Shown: in pieces, positions 17,856-27,074 of the stretch
How positions within the stretch are numbered: position 1 is the first letter of the stretch
Layout: the number at the start of each line of letters is the position of its first letter
Assembly: GCF_028288205.1 (NCBI RefSeq)
Contig: NZ_JAQBOD010000066.1
Coordinates: forward strand, 1-46,281
Direction of reading: 5' to 3'
Length of the DNA: 46,281 nt
Source of the DNA: Mucilaginibacter sp.
GTDB lineage: Bacteria; Bacteroidota; Bacteroidia; Sphingobacteriales; Sphingobacteriaceae
The notes under the pieces: model-generated
Told to the model about the DNA's origin: nothing
What the model saw: the letters and a program-made list of their open reading frames with translations, nothing else
The model's database searches: none
Translations under genes and position numbers: made by a program

Positions 17856-18236
17856 ATGAACAAACTTAAAGATACAGATATACAATCTGCAATAGGCTGG
17901 GTATTACGCACAGGTGTATTTCTTTCCATCGGCATTGTACTTTTTGGGGGAATAGTGTACCTATACAGGCATGGAAATGAGATAGCTGATTACCACACAT
18001 TTAAAGGTGTACCAGATTTTGTGCGAACCGGCGCCAATATTTTACATGGCATATTAACTTTTAGGGGCAGAGCAGTAATACAAGGCGGCATCGTTTTATT
18101 AATAGCCACACCTATTATACGCGTACTATTTTCGGCAGTGGGGTTTATATTAGAGAAAGATTATTTGTATACAAGTATTACGATATTGGTCTTACTAATA
18201 ATTTTCATCAGCATGCTAAGCGGGCACGCGGGATAG
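17856..18236 (+). CDS. DUF1634-family membrane protein
   Basis: A 126-residue protein with three predicted membrane helices (about 15-36, 73-92 and 104-122) and a short loop containing YRHGNEIADYHTFKG. This pattern fits DUF1634 proteins, which commonly occur next to TauE/SafE transporters, as here. No biochemical function is established for the family; an accessory role to the exporter is inferred from adjacency. The stop lies only 4 bases before the end of the convergent outer-membrane protein gene, and I see no terminator hairpin between them. Confidence 0.8.
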   Translation: MNKLKDTDIQSAIGWVLRTGVFLSIGIVLFGGIVYLYRHGNEIADYHTFKGVPDFVRTGANILHGILTFRGRAVIQGGIVLLIATPIIRVLFSAVGFILEKDYLYTSITILVLLIIFISMLSGHAG

Positions 18237-18240
18237 GTTA

Positions 18241-20697
18241 TTAATTTCCGGATGTATTACCGGCCACCCCGCCAGTTGCACGCTTTTGCTCATCTTCATT
18301 ACCGGCACTATGCCGGGTTGTTCCTTTAAGTGACGTATTTCCAAAACGATAAGTAAAGCCTAATCTTATAACCCGGGTCTCTATCTTGTCATAAATTGTC
18401 ATATTAAGGTTTTGATAATTAACAACTGCCCTATCTCTATAGGTATTAAAAATATCATTTATAGTTAACCGCAACGTTCCATTTTTATTAAACAGCTGCT
18501 TACTAATACCCGCGTCCACTCGATAATTTGCCTTGATCTGGCCAATGCCATAAAAATTAGGCGTTTCGTATTTACCGGTAAGTTGTGCAGACATTGTACT
18601 GCATATTTTAAAATCTTGCTCACTTGATAAAATGATATCCGACGTACCTTTATTTAAATTACCATTTTCAGGATAGGCCTTAAAGCGCTGATAAGAGGCA
18701 TCCGCTAAAAAATTGCCATTCCACCATGCATTAAATGTAACAGGGGCAAAAAACTTTAAGCCTACGCCCGAAAAGGAGCCGAAATTTTTCTTTGTGGTAA
18801 TATTTACTTTTGATGAGTCATTTTGTGAATAATCAGTTAAATCATAAAGATCAGTAATAACAGCGGCATATAAAGTGGTTATAAATGTTTTATTATAGGT
18901 ATGCGATAATTGTATCCTATTGGCATATTGAGGAAGTAAGTTGGGATTGCCTGAGCGATAATCATACAAATCAACATAATATAAAAACGGGTTTATATCC
19001 TCATATTGCGGTCTGGTTATACCACGGTTAAAGCTAAAATTAAACTCATTTTTTTCGTCGGCCTGGTAAATCAGCTGCAATTGTGGGAACCAATCCAAAT
19101 AGCTTTTTTTAGTATATTTCATCGTGGTTGCCGAGGTCGAGGTCGAATTGGTTTCTTCAATGCGTAACCCTGCCGTCATATTTAATTTACCTATATTGTT
19201 AGTGTAATTGATATAACCCGAGTTAATATTTTCCTTAAATATAAAGGTATTGCTAAACTTAGGGGAGCTTGTATAAATGCCATTTACTTTGGGCCCAAAA
19301 ACCAAATCATTATTACTCTCTACCCAACTGTATTTTACACCGGCCTCTATTTGTGATGTTTTTGAAAGCGGGTTAACATAATCAATCTTTGCCGCCCAAA
19401 TATGTATGACAGATGGTGATAGGTTTTGCAGGTACAAGGGCAAACGGTAACTGACGCCGGCAGCATTATAAAAATGATTGTCTATATACTCGGCAGAGTG
19501 ACGGTCAATCTTATTAAATACTAAATCTGCTGATAGCGTTTTTCCTGCGGCATCCAGTTTGCCGGTATAATTAACATCATAGCTTATATTACTTTGCCCC
19601 CGATTTGGCTTTGACATGGTAGATATGGTAGAATCCAGCTTGCCTTGGTTACTGATATTTAATACATTATTTTTTATATAATCATTATTATTAACCGTGC
19701 CGCTTACTAAAAAGCCCAATGTACTATTATGTGAAATAACAATATCTGTACCTAACCTAAAATTATGACTTTTGCCTAATTGGGTGGCAGAATAATTAAC
19801 ATCATAATCACTTAATAAACCACTATAGTTGATAATCCGATCTGTAGTAATATTGTGAAAGGTTTTATTTTGAAGATAACTGTAATTACCAAAAATATTT
19901 ACGTTATCCATGCGGGTATTAAAATTTAACCCTGCATTGGTTTTGTAAAATTTACCATAACCAATGCCAGCATTCGCTGTAAAGTTTGTACCTGCATTAG
20001 TTCCTTTTTTTGAAACGATATTTATCACACCCGCGCCCCCAGCCTCATATCTTGATGACGGATTGGCTATTAACTCTATCTGCTGTACATTACTGCCCGG
20101 CATACTTTGTAGTAAATCAGTTAGATCTTGCCCCGATAAATTTACCTGCTTGCCATCAATTGTTATTAAAGCACCCTGGCGGCCAATAATACTTAAATTG
20201 CCATGACCATCATCATGTACACCCGGTGCCTGTCGTAAAATTTCAATTACAGAATTTCCTTCAGCAATTATACTGCTTTGAACATTTAATACAACCTTAC
20301 CCGGTTTAACTTCCACATAAGACCGCTGAGCGGTTATAGAAACTTCTTTTAATTGTGGAAGATGAGGGACAAGTACAATATCGTTGTTAACAACTTCTTT
20401 ACCCGCCATCAGTTCATACGGACCGGTTAAAGATTGTTCATACCCTATTTTGCTTACCAGTAGTAAATAATTACCTGGTTTGGTACTAAATTTAAACAAG
20501 CCATTTACATCGCAGCCTATTGATTTGATGATAGATGAATCAGCTGCAGCCAACAATATAACCGTAGCAGCTTCAGCAGCCAAATGCTTATCATCAGAAA
20601 CCTTACCATAAATTTCCGAAAGACTTGTTTGTGCGTATGAATAGCTGTACGCACACACCATGAACGTTATTAATAAGCCCCTCGTTAAAAACTTCAT
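18241..20697 (-). CDS. Outer-membrane TonB-type beta-barrel protein with carboxypeptidase-regulatory N-terminus
   Basis: The 818-residue protein has a signal peptide (about 1-22, ending SYAQ), then a carboxypeptidase-regulatory-like Ig domain (about 26-115), a plug-like domain (about 125-230, with GVHDDGHGNLSIIGRQG and SNPSSRYEAGGAGVINIVSKKG-type text) and a long C-terminal barrel rich in alternating aromatic strands that ends TYRFGN plus a polar tail. This is the layout of the Bacteroidota outer-membrane beta-barrel family related to TonB-dependent receptors. No SusD-like partner or sigma/anti-sigma pair is adjacent, so it is not a PUL receptor here. The substrate is unknown. The polar tail of about 30 residues after the last strand is slightly unusual for a barrel C-terminus. 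Confidence 0.85.
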   Translation of the reverse strand: MKFLTRGLLITFMVCAYSYSYAQTSLSEIYGKVSDDKHLAAEAATVILLAAADSSIIKSIGCDVNGLFKFSTKPGNYLLLVSKIGYEQSLTGPYELMAGKEVVNNDIVLVPHLPQLKEVSITAQRSYVEVKPGKVVLNVQSSIIAEGNSVIEILRQAPGVHDDGHGNLSIIGRQGALITIDGKQVNLSGQDLTDLLQSMPGSNVQQIELIANPSSRYEAGGAGVINIVSKKGTNAGTNFTANAGIGYGKFYKTNAGLNFNTRMDNVNIFGNYSYLQNKTFHNITTDRIINYSGLLSDYDVNYSATQLGKSHNFRLGTDIVISHNSTLGFLVSGTVNNNDYIKNNVLNISNQGKLDSTISTMSKPNRGQSNISYDVNYTGKLDAAGKTLSADLVFNKIDRHSAEYIDNHFYNAAGVSYRLPLYLQNLSPSVIHIWAAKIDYVNPLSKTSQIEAGVKYSWVESNNDLVFGPKVNGIYTSSPKFSNTFIFKENINSGYINYTNNIGKLNMTAGLRIEETNSTSTSATTMKYTKKSYLDWFPQLQLIYQADEKNEFNFSFNRGITRPQYEDINPFLYYVDLYDYRSGNPNLLPQYANRIQLSHTYNKTFITTLYAAVITDLYDLTDYSQNDSSKVNITTKKNFGSFSGVGLKFFAPVTFNAWWNGNFLADASYQRFKAYPENGNLNKGTSDIILSSEQDFKICSTMSAQLTGKYETPNFYGIGQIKANYRVDAGISKQLFNKNGTLRLTINDIFNTYRDRAVVNYQNLNMTIYDKIETRVIRLGFTYRFGNTSLKGTTRHSAGNEDEQKRATGGVAGNTSGN

Positions 20698-20823
20698 TAA
20701 ATGTATTGATGTAGAATTTATTATAACCTAATATTAAATTATAAATATGCAATAACTTATGCGTATAAAATATCTATTATCGGGTTTTTACACCTTATTT
20801 GCAACTAAAGTTATCAATATCCG

Positions 20824-20842
20824 ACTTATATGATATATAAGT
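20824..20842. promoter_or_regulatory. Short palindrome in a divergent promoter region
   Basis: ACTTATAT, GAT, ATATAAGT: a perfect 8-base inverted repeat with a 3-base spacer, in the 219-base gap between the divergent outer-membrane protein and hydrolase genes. It could be an operator, but the gap is very AT-rich, so chance is possible. Nothing else stands out in the gap. Confidence 0.25.
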
Positions 20843-20916
20843 TTCTAAATTATATAATAAAAAAAAGTTATCCCTATTTTTATTAATTTTCCCCAGTAAA
20901 ATATTACCACTGATAA

Positions 20917-22209
20917 ATGAAAAAAATAGCTTTTTTTTTACTGACCATACTTTTTACAGTTAAGATTTTTGCACAGGCCGAACCACCAAAATATATGGCT
21001 ACTGCAATCCAGTTTAAAAAGTTTTATAATGCTAATAGCCCCGACAGTATTTCTAAAGACTTTAGTCCCGAAATGATGGCAGCCTTACCTGGGGATAAAT
21101 TTAAAACTACTACAACGCAGTTAAGAGGGCAGCTTGGGCAACTGTTAAAAACCGAATTCCTGAAATACAATAATCCACTGGCTGTTTATAAAGCTACTTT
21201 TCAAAATGGAACATTTTTACTTAATATCTCATTAAATAGTAAAGACCAAATAATTGGATTGGTATTAACCCCCTATCAGGAGCCTGCTAAAATTGATACC
21301 AGGATCGATCAGGCTATAACAGAATCGCCAATATTGTTAAAAACATTGTCGGGTTCTATTTCCGGTACTTTGGCGGTACCAAAAGATGCAAAAGATAAAT
21401 TTCCGGTTGTGTTAATAATTGCGGGCTCGGGCCCGGTTGACCGTAATGGTAACAGTGCCAAACTTAACCTGGCTACAAATGACTATAAATTAATGGCCGA
21501 AGCTTTAGGCAAAAATGGCATCGCATCTTTACGTTATGATAAACGCCTGGTTGGCGAAAGCCCAGGCTCTGGTAAAGAAAGCGAACTGCGTTTTGACGAC
21601 TATGTAGATGATGCCATTGGTTTGATCAATTTATTAAAAGAAGATCAGCGGTTTTCAAAGGTAATTGTAATGGGCCATAGCGAGGGTTCGTTGGTTGGGA
21701 TGCTTGCTTCCAGGGCTACTGAAACAAGTGTTAACGCTTTTATTTCACTTGCCGGCGCCGGCCGGCCGGCCGAAGAGGTATTAACCGAACAAATGAAATC
21801 GCAGCCGCAATATCTTGCTGATGGTTTTAAAAAAGTCATGGATTCATTACGCAGAGGTAAGGTCCAAAAAAGCGTCGACCCTTCGTTATATTTTATAATC
21901 AGGCCAAGTATACAAATGTATGTAATGAGCTGGTGCAGGTTCGATCCGCAGAAAGAGATAAAAAAATTAAAAATCCCAACATTAATTGTACAAGGCACTA
22001 CCGACTTGCAGGTAACGCTTGAAGATGCTGATAAACTAAAAAAGGGAAAATCAACATCCATACTAACCATTATCCATGGCATGAACCATGTACTTAAAGA
22101 TGCCCCTGCCGATAAGACACAGAACCTGGCTACTTATAATCAACCAGACCTGCCTTTGAAACCTGAATTAGTGACGAGTGTGATTGACTTTGTGAAAGGA
22201 GTAAAGTAA
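20917..22209 (+). CDS. Secreted alpha/beta hydrolase with N-terminal DUF3887-like domain
   Basis: The 430-residue protein starts with a signal peptide (about 1-20, ending IFAQA), so it is probably periplasmic. An N-terminal region (about 25-125) with an alternating NTF2-like pattern fits DUF3887. An alpha/beta-hydrolase domain follows, with GSGPVDRNG as the oxyanion region, the nucleophile elbow GHSEG (serine 255), an acid in TTDLQ (aspartate 363) and the histidine in GMNH (391). These make a complete serine-hydrolase triad. The substrate is unknown; esterase or peptidase activity is plausible. A REP-like unit begins right at its stop codon. Confidence 0.85.
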   Translation: MKKIAFFLLTILFTVKIFAQAEPPKYMATAIQFKKFYNANSPDSISKDFSPEMMAALPGDKFKTTTTQLRGQLGQLLKTEFLKYNNPLAVYKATFQNGTFLLNISLNSKDQIIGLVLTPYQEPAKIDTRIDQAITESPILLKTLSGSISGTLAVPKDAKDKFPVVLIIAGSGPVDRNGNSAKLNLATNDYKLMAEALGKNGIASLRYDKRLVGESPGSGKESELRFDDYVDDAIGLINLLKEDQRFSKVIVMGHSEGSLVGMLASRATETSVNAFISLAGAGRPAEEVLTEQMKSQPQYLADGFKKVMDSLRRGKVQKSVDPSLYFIIRPSIQMYVMSWCRFDPQKEIKKLKIPTLIVQGTTDLQVTLEDADKLKKGKSTSILTIIHGMNHVLKDAPADKTQNLATYNQPDLPLKPELVTSVIDFVKGVK

Positions 22210-22241
22210 GCTCCACCCAACCCTCCCCGGAAGGGAGGCCC
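22208..22241. repeat. REP-like unit at the hydrolase stop codon
   Basis: Directly after the TAA comes a C-rich tail (GCTCCACCCAA), then a hairpin CCTCCC, CGGAA, GGGAGG (22222-22238). The stop, tail, hairpin order is the same as at ftsW, rplQ and the DUF559 gene. No T-run follows. Confidence 0.65.
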
Positions 22242-22254
22242 TATAGAGAACTGC

Positions 22255-22725
22255 TTAATAATTATCCTGCAACCTTCTTATCACAATTATCTCACTGATA
22301 TGATAAGCGTTATGATCTGCAATTTGCAGGGCTTCGCGTAAAATGGTTTGCCCGTTGCCATGCGGAAGCTTTTTATAAATATCCTCTTTTTTTACCAGTT
22401 CAATAAATTCTGTAAGATCATTATCTATTTGCTTTAAAGAGTTTTCCCAGGCTTCATCGTCTGCGGGGGAGCTTTCCTTTGGCCAGTAATCATCCGGCCA
22501 TTTTGGCGATTTATGGTTGGCATTCAAGCAAAATTGCACCATATCCCATTGGGCAATACGTATATGTTCTACCAATTGCCATATGCTATAAGGTAGTTTA
22601 TCTGGTGTAGCCCCCCGCGCTTCGGCAGGAAGGCCCTTTAGTGCACCTTTTAAGCTAATATGGGCGCTGCCGCCTTGTAGTAGTTTTACTACTTCATCAA
22701 TAATAATTTCATGCTCGTTGTTCAT
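22255..22725 (-). CDS. DinB-like four-helix protein
   Basis: A 156-residue predicted soluble, all-helical protein. It shows the DinB/YfiT-type pattern: an N-terminal histidine-containing helix, SIWQLVEHIRIAQWDMVQF near 47-65 with a conserved histidine, and a C-terminal ADHNAYHISEIIVIRR near 134-149 whose two histidines complete the usual three-histidine metal site. Family members are metal-dependent and include thiol-transferases; the substrate here cannot be told. It is convergent with the hydrolase and divergent from the DUF885 lipoprotein gene. Confidence 0.8.
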   Translation of the reverse strand: MNNEHEIIIDEVVKLLQGGSAHISLKGALKGLPAEARGATPDKLPYSIWQLVEHIRIAQWDMVQFCLNANHKSPKWPDDYWPKESSPADDEAWENSLKQIDNDLTEFIELVKKEDIYKKLPHGNGQTILREALQIADHNAYHISEIIVIRRLQDNY

Positions 22726-22803
22726 AACAGGTGTTTGTTTTTAATAGACAATCGCTTTTTTGGGTTAAATGTTCTAAGTTTATGCAACAAAACATTATCT
22801 GTA

Positions 22804-24555
22804 ATGGTCAGGAAAATATTGCTTCTTCTTATAGTATGTGCTACCTTGTTTATAGGATGTAAAAAAGATGCCGGTAGTGGCCCATCAGACAAAAAAGGCA
22901 ACGAGGCATTTACAGCTTATGAAGAACATTTTCTGGATGCTTTATGGAAACTTAACCCCGATTGGGCAACCGGCGAAGGCTATCATAAATATGATAGCTT
23001 ATTGGTTATCCCTAACGAGAAAAGCCGGGATGCCATGCTTAATTTTATTAAGTTGCAAAATGATTCTTTGTCGCGTTTCGAGGTGAATGATCTGTCGGAA
23101 TTGAATAAAATAGATTATCGCCTGATGCAAAACCATTTGGATTATACCAATTGGCAAATCATGATACTTAAAGCATACGAGTGGAACCCCACCCATTATA
23201 ATGTTGTTGGCACATTTGCACAAATACTAAATAAGCCTTATGCGCCTTTAGCTAAGCGTTTGCGTAATTTCTATGAAAAAATGGCAGACCTGCCTGCTTA
23301 TTATAAAGAGGCCGAAAAGCAAATTAAAAATCCGGTACCCGAGTTAACCGACCAGGCTATTGAACAGCAAACAGGTGGCATTAATGTAATGGAAAAAGAC
23401 TTCTTAGACTCATTAAAGAAAACTAATATCCCTAAGGACGAGCAGAAAAAAATGACGGAACGGGCTAAAATATCAGCAGAAAGTATTAGAGCCTATATAG
23501 CCTGGTTAAAAAACATTAAGAATGACCATGCCCGCAGTTTCAGGCTGGGTAAGGAATTTTATGATGATAAGTTTAAATACGAAACACAATCTGCCTACAG
23601 CGCACAGCAGTTATTTAACATGGCGGGCGAAAGGAAGAAACAGGTACACCGCGAAATGACCAAACTAAGCCGACAGCTTTGGCCAAAATATTTCGGAAAG
23701 AAAACCATGCCTGCTGATTCGCTTGAAATGATAAGCCGGGTATTGGATACGCTCTCGGGCAAGCACACCACACCTGGCGCGTTTCAGTCGGCCATTGAAA
23801 ACCAGTTCCCTAAATTAACAGCATTTTTAAAAGCCAGGGACCTGGTTACAGTTGACCTTACTAAACCATTACTGGTACGTAAACTACCCGCTTATTTTGC
23901 TAACGCGGCATTTGCCTCTATGAGCTTACCGGGAGCTTACGACAAGGGAGGAAACTCTTACTTTTATATAAGTAATCTTTCTGCCCTGCCCCCAGATAAA
24001 GCCGAAAGTTACCTGCGCGAATACAATCAATATATTTTACAAATACTATGTATACATGAAGCCATACCCGGGCATTATGTACAGCAAGTATATGCTAATA
24101 AAGCCCAAAGCAAGATTAAAGCCATTTTTGGCAATACGGCCATGATTGAAGGCTGGGCCGTTTACAGCGAACAAATGATGTTGGAAAATGGTTATGATGA
24201 TTCGCCCGAAATGAAGCTGATGTGGTACAAGTGGCACTTGCGGTCTGTTTGTAATAGCATTTTAGATTATGCTGTGCATTGTTTGAGCATGACCAAAGAA
24301 CAAGCTATGACGTTTCTTACCAAAGAAGCTTTTCAACAGCAGGCAGAGGCCGAAGGTAAATGGAAACGTGTAAGTGTTACCAGTGTACAATTAGATAGCT
24401 ATTACGATGGTTATAAAGAGATCATCGATTTACGCGAAGCTTATAAAACCAAAATGGGCGACAAATACAAACTGAAAGATTTTAACGAAAAATTTCTGAG
24501 CTATGGCAGCGTTCCTGTTAAGTTTATAAGAACTGCTATGCTGGGGAATAAATAA
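22804..24555 (+). CDS. DUF885-family lipoprotein, putative zinc peptidase-like
   Basis: The protein has a type II signal peptide with lipobox LFIGC (cysteine about residue 19), so it should be a membrane-anchored lipoprotein facing the periplasm or outer membrane. The DUF885 domain covers most of the 583 residues and contains HEAIPGHYVQ (H418, E419, H424), an HExxxxH-type site resembling zinc peptidases, with IEGWAVYSEQMM downstream as a likely third-ligand region. The natural substrate is unknown. I chose the ATG at 22804 (MVRKILLLL). An in-frame extension to 22711 would overlap the DinB-like gene and place 31 residues before the signal peptide. Confidence 0.88.
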   Translation: MVRKILLLLIVCATLFIGCKKDAGSGPSDKKGNEAFTAYEEHFLDALWKLNPDWATGEGYHKYDSLLVIPNEKSRDAMLNFIKLQNDSLSRFEVNDLSELNKIDYRLMQNHLDYTNWQIMILKAYEWNPTHYNVVGTFAQILNKPYAPLAKRLRNFYEKMADLPAYYKEAEKQIKNPVPELTDQAIEQQTGGINVMEKDFLDSLKKTNIPKDEQKKMTERAKISAESIRAYIAWLKNIKNDHARSFRLGKEFYDDKFKYETQSAYSAQQLFNMAGERKKQVHREMTKLSRQLWPKYFGKKTMPADSLEMISRVLDTLSGKHTTPGAFQSAIENQFPKLTAFLKARDLVTVDLTKPLLVRKLPAYFANAAFASMSLPGAYDKGGNSYFYISNLSALPPDKAESYLREYNQYILQILCIHEAIPGHYVQQVYANKAQSKIKAIFGNTAMIEGWAVYSEQMMLENGYDDSPEMKLMWYKWHLRSVCNSILDYAVHCLSMTKEQAMTFLTKEAFQQQAEAEGKWKRVSVTSVQLDSYYDGYKEIIDLREAYKTKMGDKYKLKDFNEKFLSYGSVPVKFIRTAMLGNK

Positions 24556-24672
24556 TCATATAGTGAGGGGAATGTGAGCTGTTTCTGTGTTATCTTAAAC
24601 AATAGGAAGATATTGTTGTAATAATATATAAGCGATCATTCAGCTTGTAAAATAAATAATCGTTTTTGAGTT

Positions 24673-24757
24673 TTGTCATCGCAAACAATAGTGTGGGATC
24701 TATCATATACATCCAACCATACACTTGTATGATTTCTCCCTCGGTTGGAAATGACAA
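24673..24757. repeat. Inverted TTGTCAT-type repeat
   Basis: The left arm (24673-24711) begins TTGTCATCGCAAACA and includes GATCTATCATATACA. The right arm (24726-24757, TGTATGATTTCTCCC to AATGACAA) is its imperfect reverse complement. A better-preserved pair of the same family lies at 41421-41509. The rest of this 219-base gap (24556-24774) is AT-rich with no gene seen. Confidence 0.65.
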
Positions 24758-24774
24758 TTTTTAATTAAACTATA

Positions 24775-25704
24775 ATGACAACTAATACCAACTGGCCCGA
24801 ACTAATTTTCGATCAACTAAAAGACACAGTTGCTACCGTACAACTTTGGACACAGATAGTTGGCAAAATACGGTTAAAAAAAACGCCCTGGCTCAATCAC
24901 TCATGGCACGTTACCTTATATGTTTATCCGCGTGGCTTAACTACCCATAGCATATCTTACGGGGATGGCAGCTTCCAGATTGATTTTGATTTTATAGCGC
25001 ATGAGTTGATAGTTACCTGCAGTTCCGGCGAAAGCCAAAGAATAGAATTATACCCGCGCACTGTAGCGAGCTTTTACAAGGAACTTTTTGAAAAGCTGAA
25101 AATATTGGGTATTGACGTTACTATTTATGCCAAACCAAATGAAATTGACCCAGCTATACCTTTTGAACAGGACGACATTCATCGATCATACGATAAAGAA
25201 CAGATAAACAAGTTTTTTAAAGCTTTATTAACCATTAACACAATTTTCACCGGGTTCCGCTCAAAATTTAGCGGCAAGTGCAGCCCTGTTCACTTTTTTT
25301 GGGGGGCGTTTGATCTGGCTGTTACCCGTTTCTCGGGCAGGCGGGCGCCATTGCATCCCGGGGGTATACCCAATATGCCCGACCGCGTAACGCAGGAAGC
25401 TTATTCGCATGAAGTAAGTAGTTGTGGCTTTTGGCCCGGCAATGAGCAATTTCCTTACCCAACTTTTTATGCCTACTGCTACCCCACCCCGGCTGCATTT
25501 AGCAAGCAACCGGTTAAACCAACCCAGGCATTTTATAGCACCGAAATGGGCGAGTTCTTTTTAAAGTATGATGATGTGCGATTGGCTGCTAATCCTGAAA
25601 AAACATTGCTTGAATTTTTAGAAACTACCTATATAGCCGCGGCGAATACCGGCAATTGGGACAGGAATGCTTTAGAGTGTGATTTCTCGTGGTTGGAGAG
25701 ATGA
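24775..25704 (+). CDS. DUF5996-family protein
   Basis: A 309-residue soluble protein without signal peptide or membrane helix. It matches my recollection of DUF5996: an N-terminal WPELIFDQLKDTVATVQLWTQ segment, LNHSWHVTLYV, the centre SPVHFFWGAFDLAVTRFSGR, and the C-terminal EFFLKYDDVR. No function is established for the family. It stands alone, with repeats upstream and nhaA downstream on the same strand after 126 bases. A separate promoter precedes nhaA, so the two are probably not one operon. Confidence 0.8.
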   Translation: MTTNTNWPELIFDQLKDTVATVQLWTQIVGKIRLKKTPWLNHSWHVTLYVYPRGLTTHSISYGDGSFQIDFDFIAHELIVTCSSGESQRIELYPRTVASFYKELFEKLKILGIDVTIYAKPNEIDPAIPFEQDDIHRSYDKEQINKFFKALLTINTIFTGFRSKFSGKCSPVHFFWGAFDLAVTRFSGRRAPLHPGGIPNMPDRVTQEAYSHEVSSCGFWPGNEQFPYPTFYAYCYPTPAAFSKQPVKPTQAFYSTEMGEFFLKYDDVRLAANPEKTLLEFLETTYIAAANTGNWDRNALECDFSWLER

Positions 25705-25782
25705 AGATAACTCATCCGGCGAGTTAAAGGTAAATATTTAATTAGGTTTAGACTTATATATCCTTCATTTAAGCATTGACGC

Positions 25783-25812
25783 TTGAATGGGCATTTAGTT
25801 TTTGTACTTTTA
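25783..25812 (+). promoter_or_regulatory. Candidate Bacteroidota promoter for nhaA
   Basis: TTG at 25783-25785 and TACTTTTA at 25805-25812 (7 of 8 against TAnnTTTG, treating n as free) are separated by 19 bases, the expected -33/-7 spacing. The predicted transcript starts about 12 bases before the nhaA ATG. Confidence 0.45.
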
Positions 25813-25830
25813 TAAAAGCTACCTAACCAA

Positions 25831-27009
25831 ATGATAAAACGTAAAAGCGGGGAATTTTTAGAATTTATAAAATCTGAACAAGCCAGCGGTGTAATACTAA
25901 TTATATGTGTAATTATTTCTTTAATCATTGCCAATTCATCAGTTAGCCAGGGTTTCACAAAACTGTTATCATTTAAAGTTGGTTATGAATCTCCCCAAAT
26001 TCAATTAGAGTATTCTTTATTAAACTGGATCAATGATGGCTTAATGGCAGTTTTCTTTTTCCTGATAGGTTTGGAAATTAAAAATGAGATTATCGGCGGG
26101 CACTTATCTAACTTTAAAATTGCCGCGGTACCCATATTTGCCGCGATAGGCGGGGCCATGGTGCCGGCAGTAATATTCTTCGCATTAAATTATGGCACTA
26201 ATACCGGCGCAGGCTGGGCAATACCAATGGCTACTGATATAGCATTTGCATTGGGCGTTTTGGCCCTTTTAGGAAAATTGGTACCACCCGCGCTTAAAGT
26301 TTTATTATCAACCCTGGCGGTTGTTGATGATCTGCTGGCTATAGTAATCATCGCTATATTTTATTCAACCACATTGCACTGGCTCTATTTATTGGTAAGC
26401 TTGGGTATATTCCTGTTATTACTGTCGATGAATAAATTGGGCGTAAAGCATTTGGTCTTTTATATTATCCCGGGGATAGCATTATGGTATTTTATACACC
26501 ACTCGGGTGTACATGCCACTATTGCAGGCGTATTAACAGCATTTACTATACCTATAAGTTCTAAAAAAGGCCCGGTATTAGAAAAACTGGCACACCAATT
26601 AACTACCCCGGTAAACTTTTTTATAATGCCGCTTTTTGCGCTGGCCAATACAAACATTCATTTTGAAGTTAATATGGTTAACGGCGTTATCAGTGTATTA
26701 GGTTTAGGGATTATTTTAGGATTGCTGATTGGTAAACCGGTTGGGGTAATGCTTTTTGCCTGGCTTTCGGTTAAATTTAAAATAGGCTCATTACCTGAAT
26801 TAATAACCTGGCGGCATATTACAGGCATGGGTTTATTAGCCGGTATAGGCTTTACCATGTCTATATTTATCTCTTTATTATCCTTCGGTAACTCAATTTA
26901 TAACATTGAGGCAAAGTTTGCTATTTTGATAGCATCTGTTATTGCAGGCATAGCCGGGTTTATCTACTTAAAAAGCGTACTGGCCATAAACAACAAGTCC
27001 CGCGGTTAA
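25831..27009 (+). CDS. nhaA: Na+/H+ antiporter NhaA
   Basis: NhaA exchanges protons for sodium across the inner membrane, supporting pH and salt homeostasis. The 392-residue protein has about 12 hydrophobic segments. It shows the family motifs GLEIKNEI near residue 80, ATDIAFALGVLALLG near 135-149, and the paired aspartates in LAVVDDLLAIV (D166 and D167), equivalent to the ion-binding pair of E. coli NhaA. GIGFTMSIFISLL lies near the C-terminus. It stands as a single gene with its own candidate promoter and a strong hairpin terminator downstream. Confidence 0.96.
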   Translation: MIKRKSGEFLEFIKSEQASGVILIICVIISLIIANSSVSQGFTKLLSFKVGYESPQIQLEYSLLNWINDGLMAVFFFLIGLEIKNEIIGGHLSNFKIAAVPIFAAIGGAMVPAVIFFALNYGTNTGAGWAIPMATDIAFALGVLALLGKLVPPALKVLLSTLAVVDDLLAIVIIAIFYSTTLHWLYLLVSLGIFLLLLSMNKLGVKHLVFYIIPGIALWYFIHHSGVHATIAGVLTAFTIPISSKKGPVLEKLAHQLTTPVNFFIMPLFALANTNIHFEVNMVNGVISVLGLGIILGLLIGKPVGVMLFAWLSVKFKIGSLPELITWRHITGMGLLAGIGFTMSIFISLLSFGNSIYNIEAKFAILIASVIAGIAGFIYLKSVLAINNKSRG

Positions 27010-27030
27010 GCAGGATCTATAATATTTTAG

Positions 27031-27069
27031 AAAAGACTTACGAAGTTTTGAAAACTTCGTAAGTCTTTT
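27031..27069. terminator. Bidirectional intrinsic terminator between nhaA and a nucleotidyltransferase gene
   Basis: A perfect 19-base inverted repeat with a single central base (AAAAGACTTACGAAGTTTT, G, then its complement). It is flanked by A-rich and T-rich tracts, so each strand forms a hairpin followed by U residues. It lies between two convergent genes and can serve both. Confidence 0.85.
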
Positions 27070-27074
27070 ATTTT

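Noticed and set aside
20824..20842. The AT-rich palindrome between the outer-membrane protein and hydrolase genes as a definite operator.
   Set aside because: Eight-base AT-only arms are expected by chance in such AT-rich DNA; kept only as a low-confidence feature.
22711..22803. Upstream start for the DUF885 lipoprotein.
   Set aside because: It would bury the signal peptide 31 residues inside the protein and overlap the divergent DinB-like gene.
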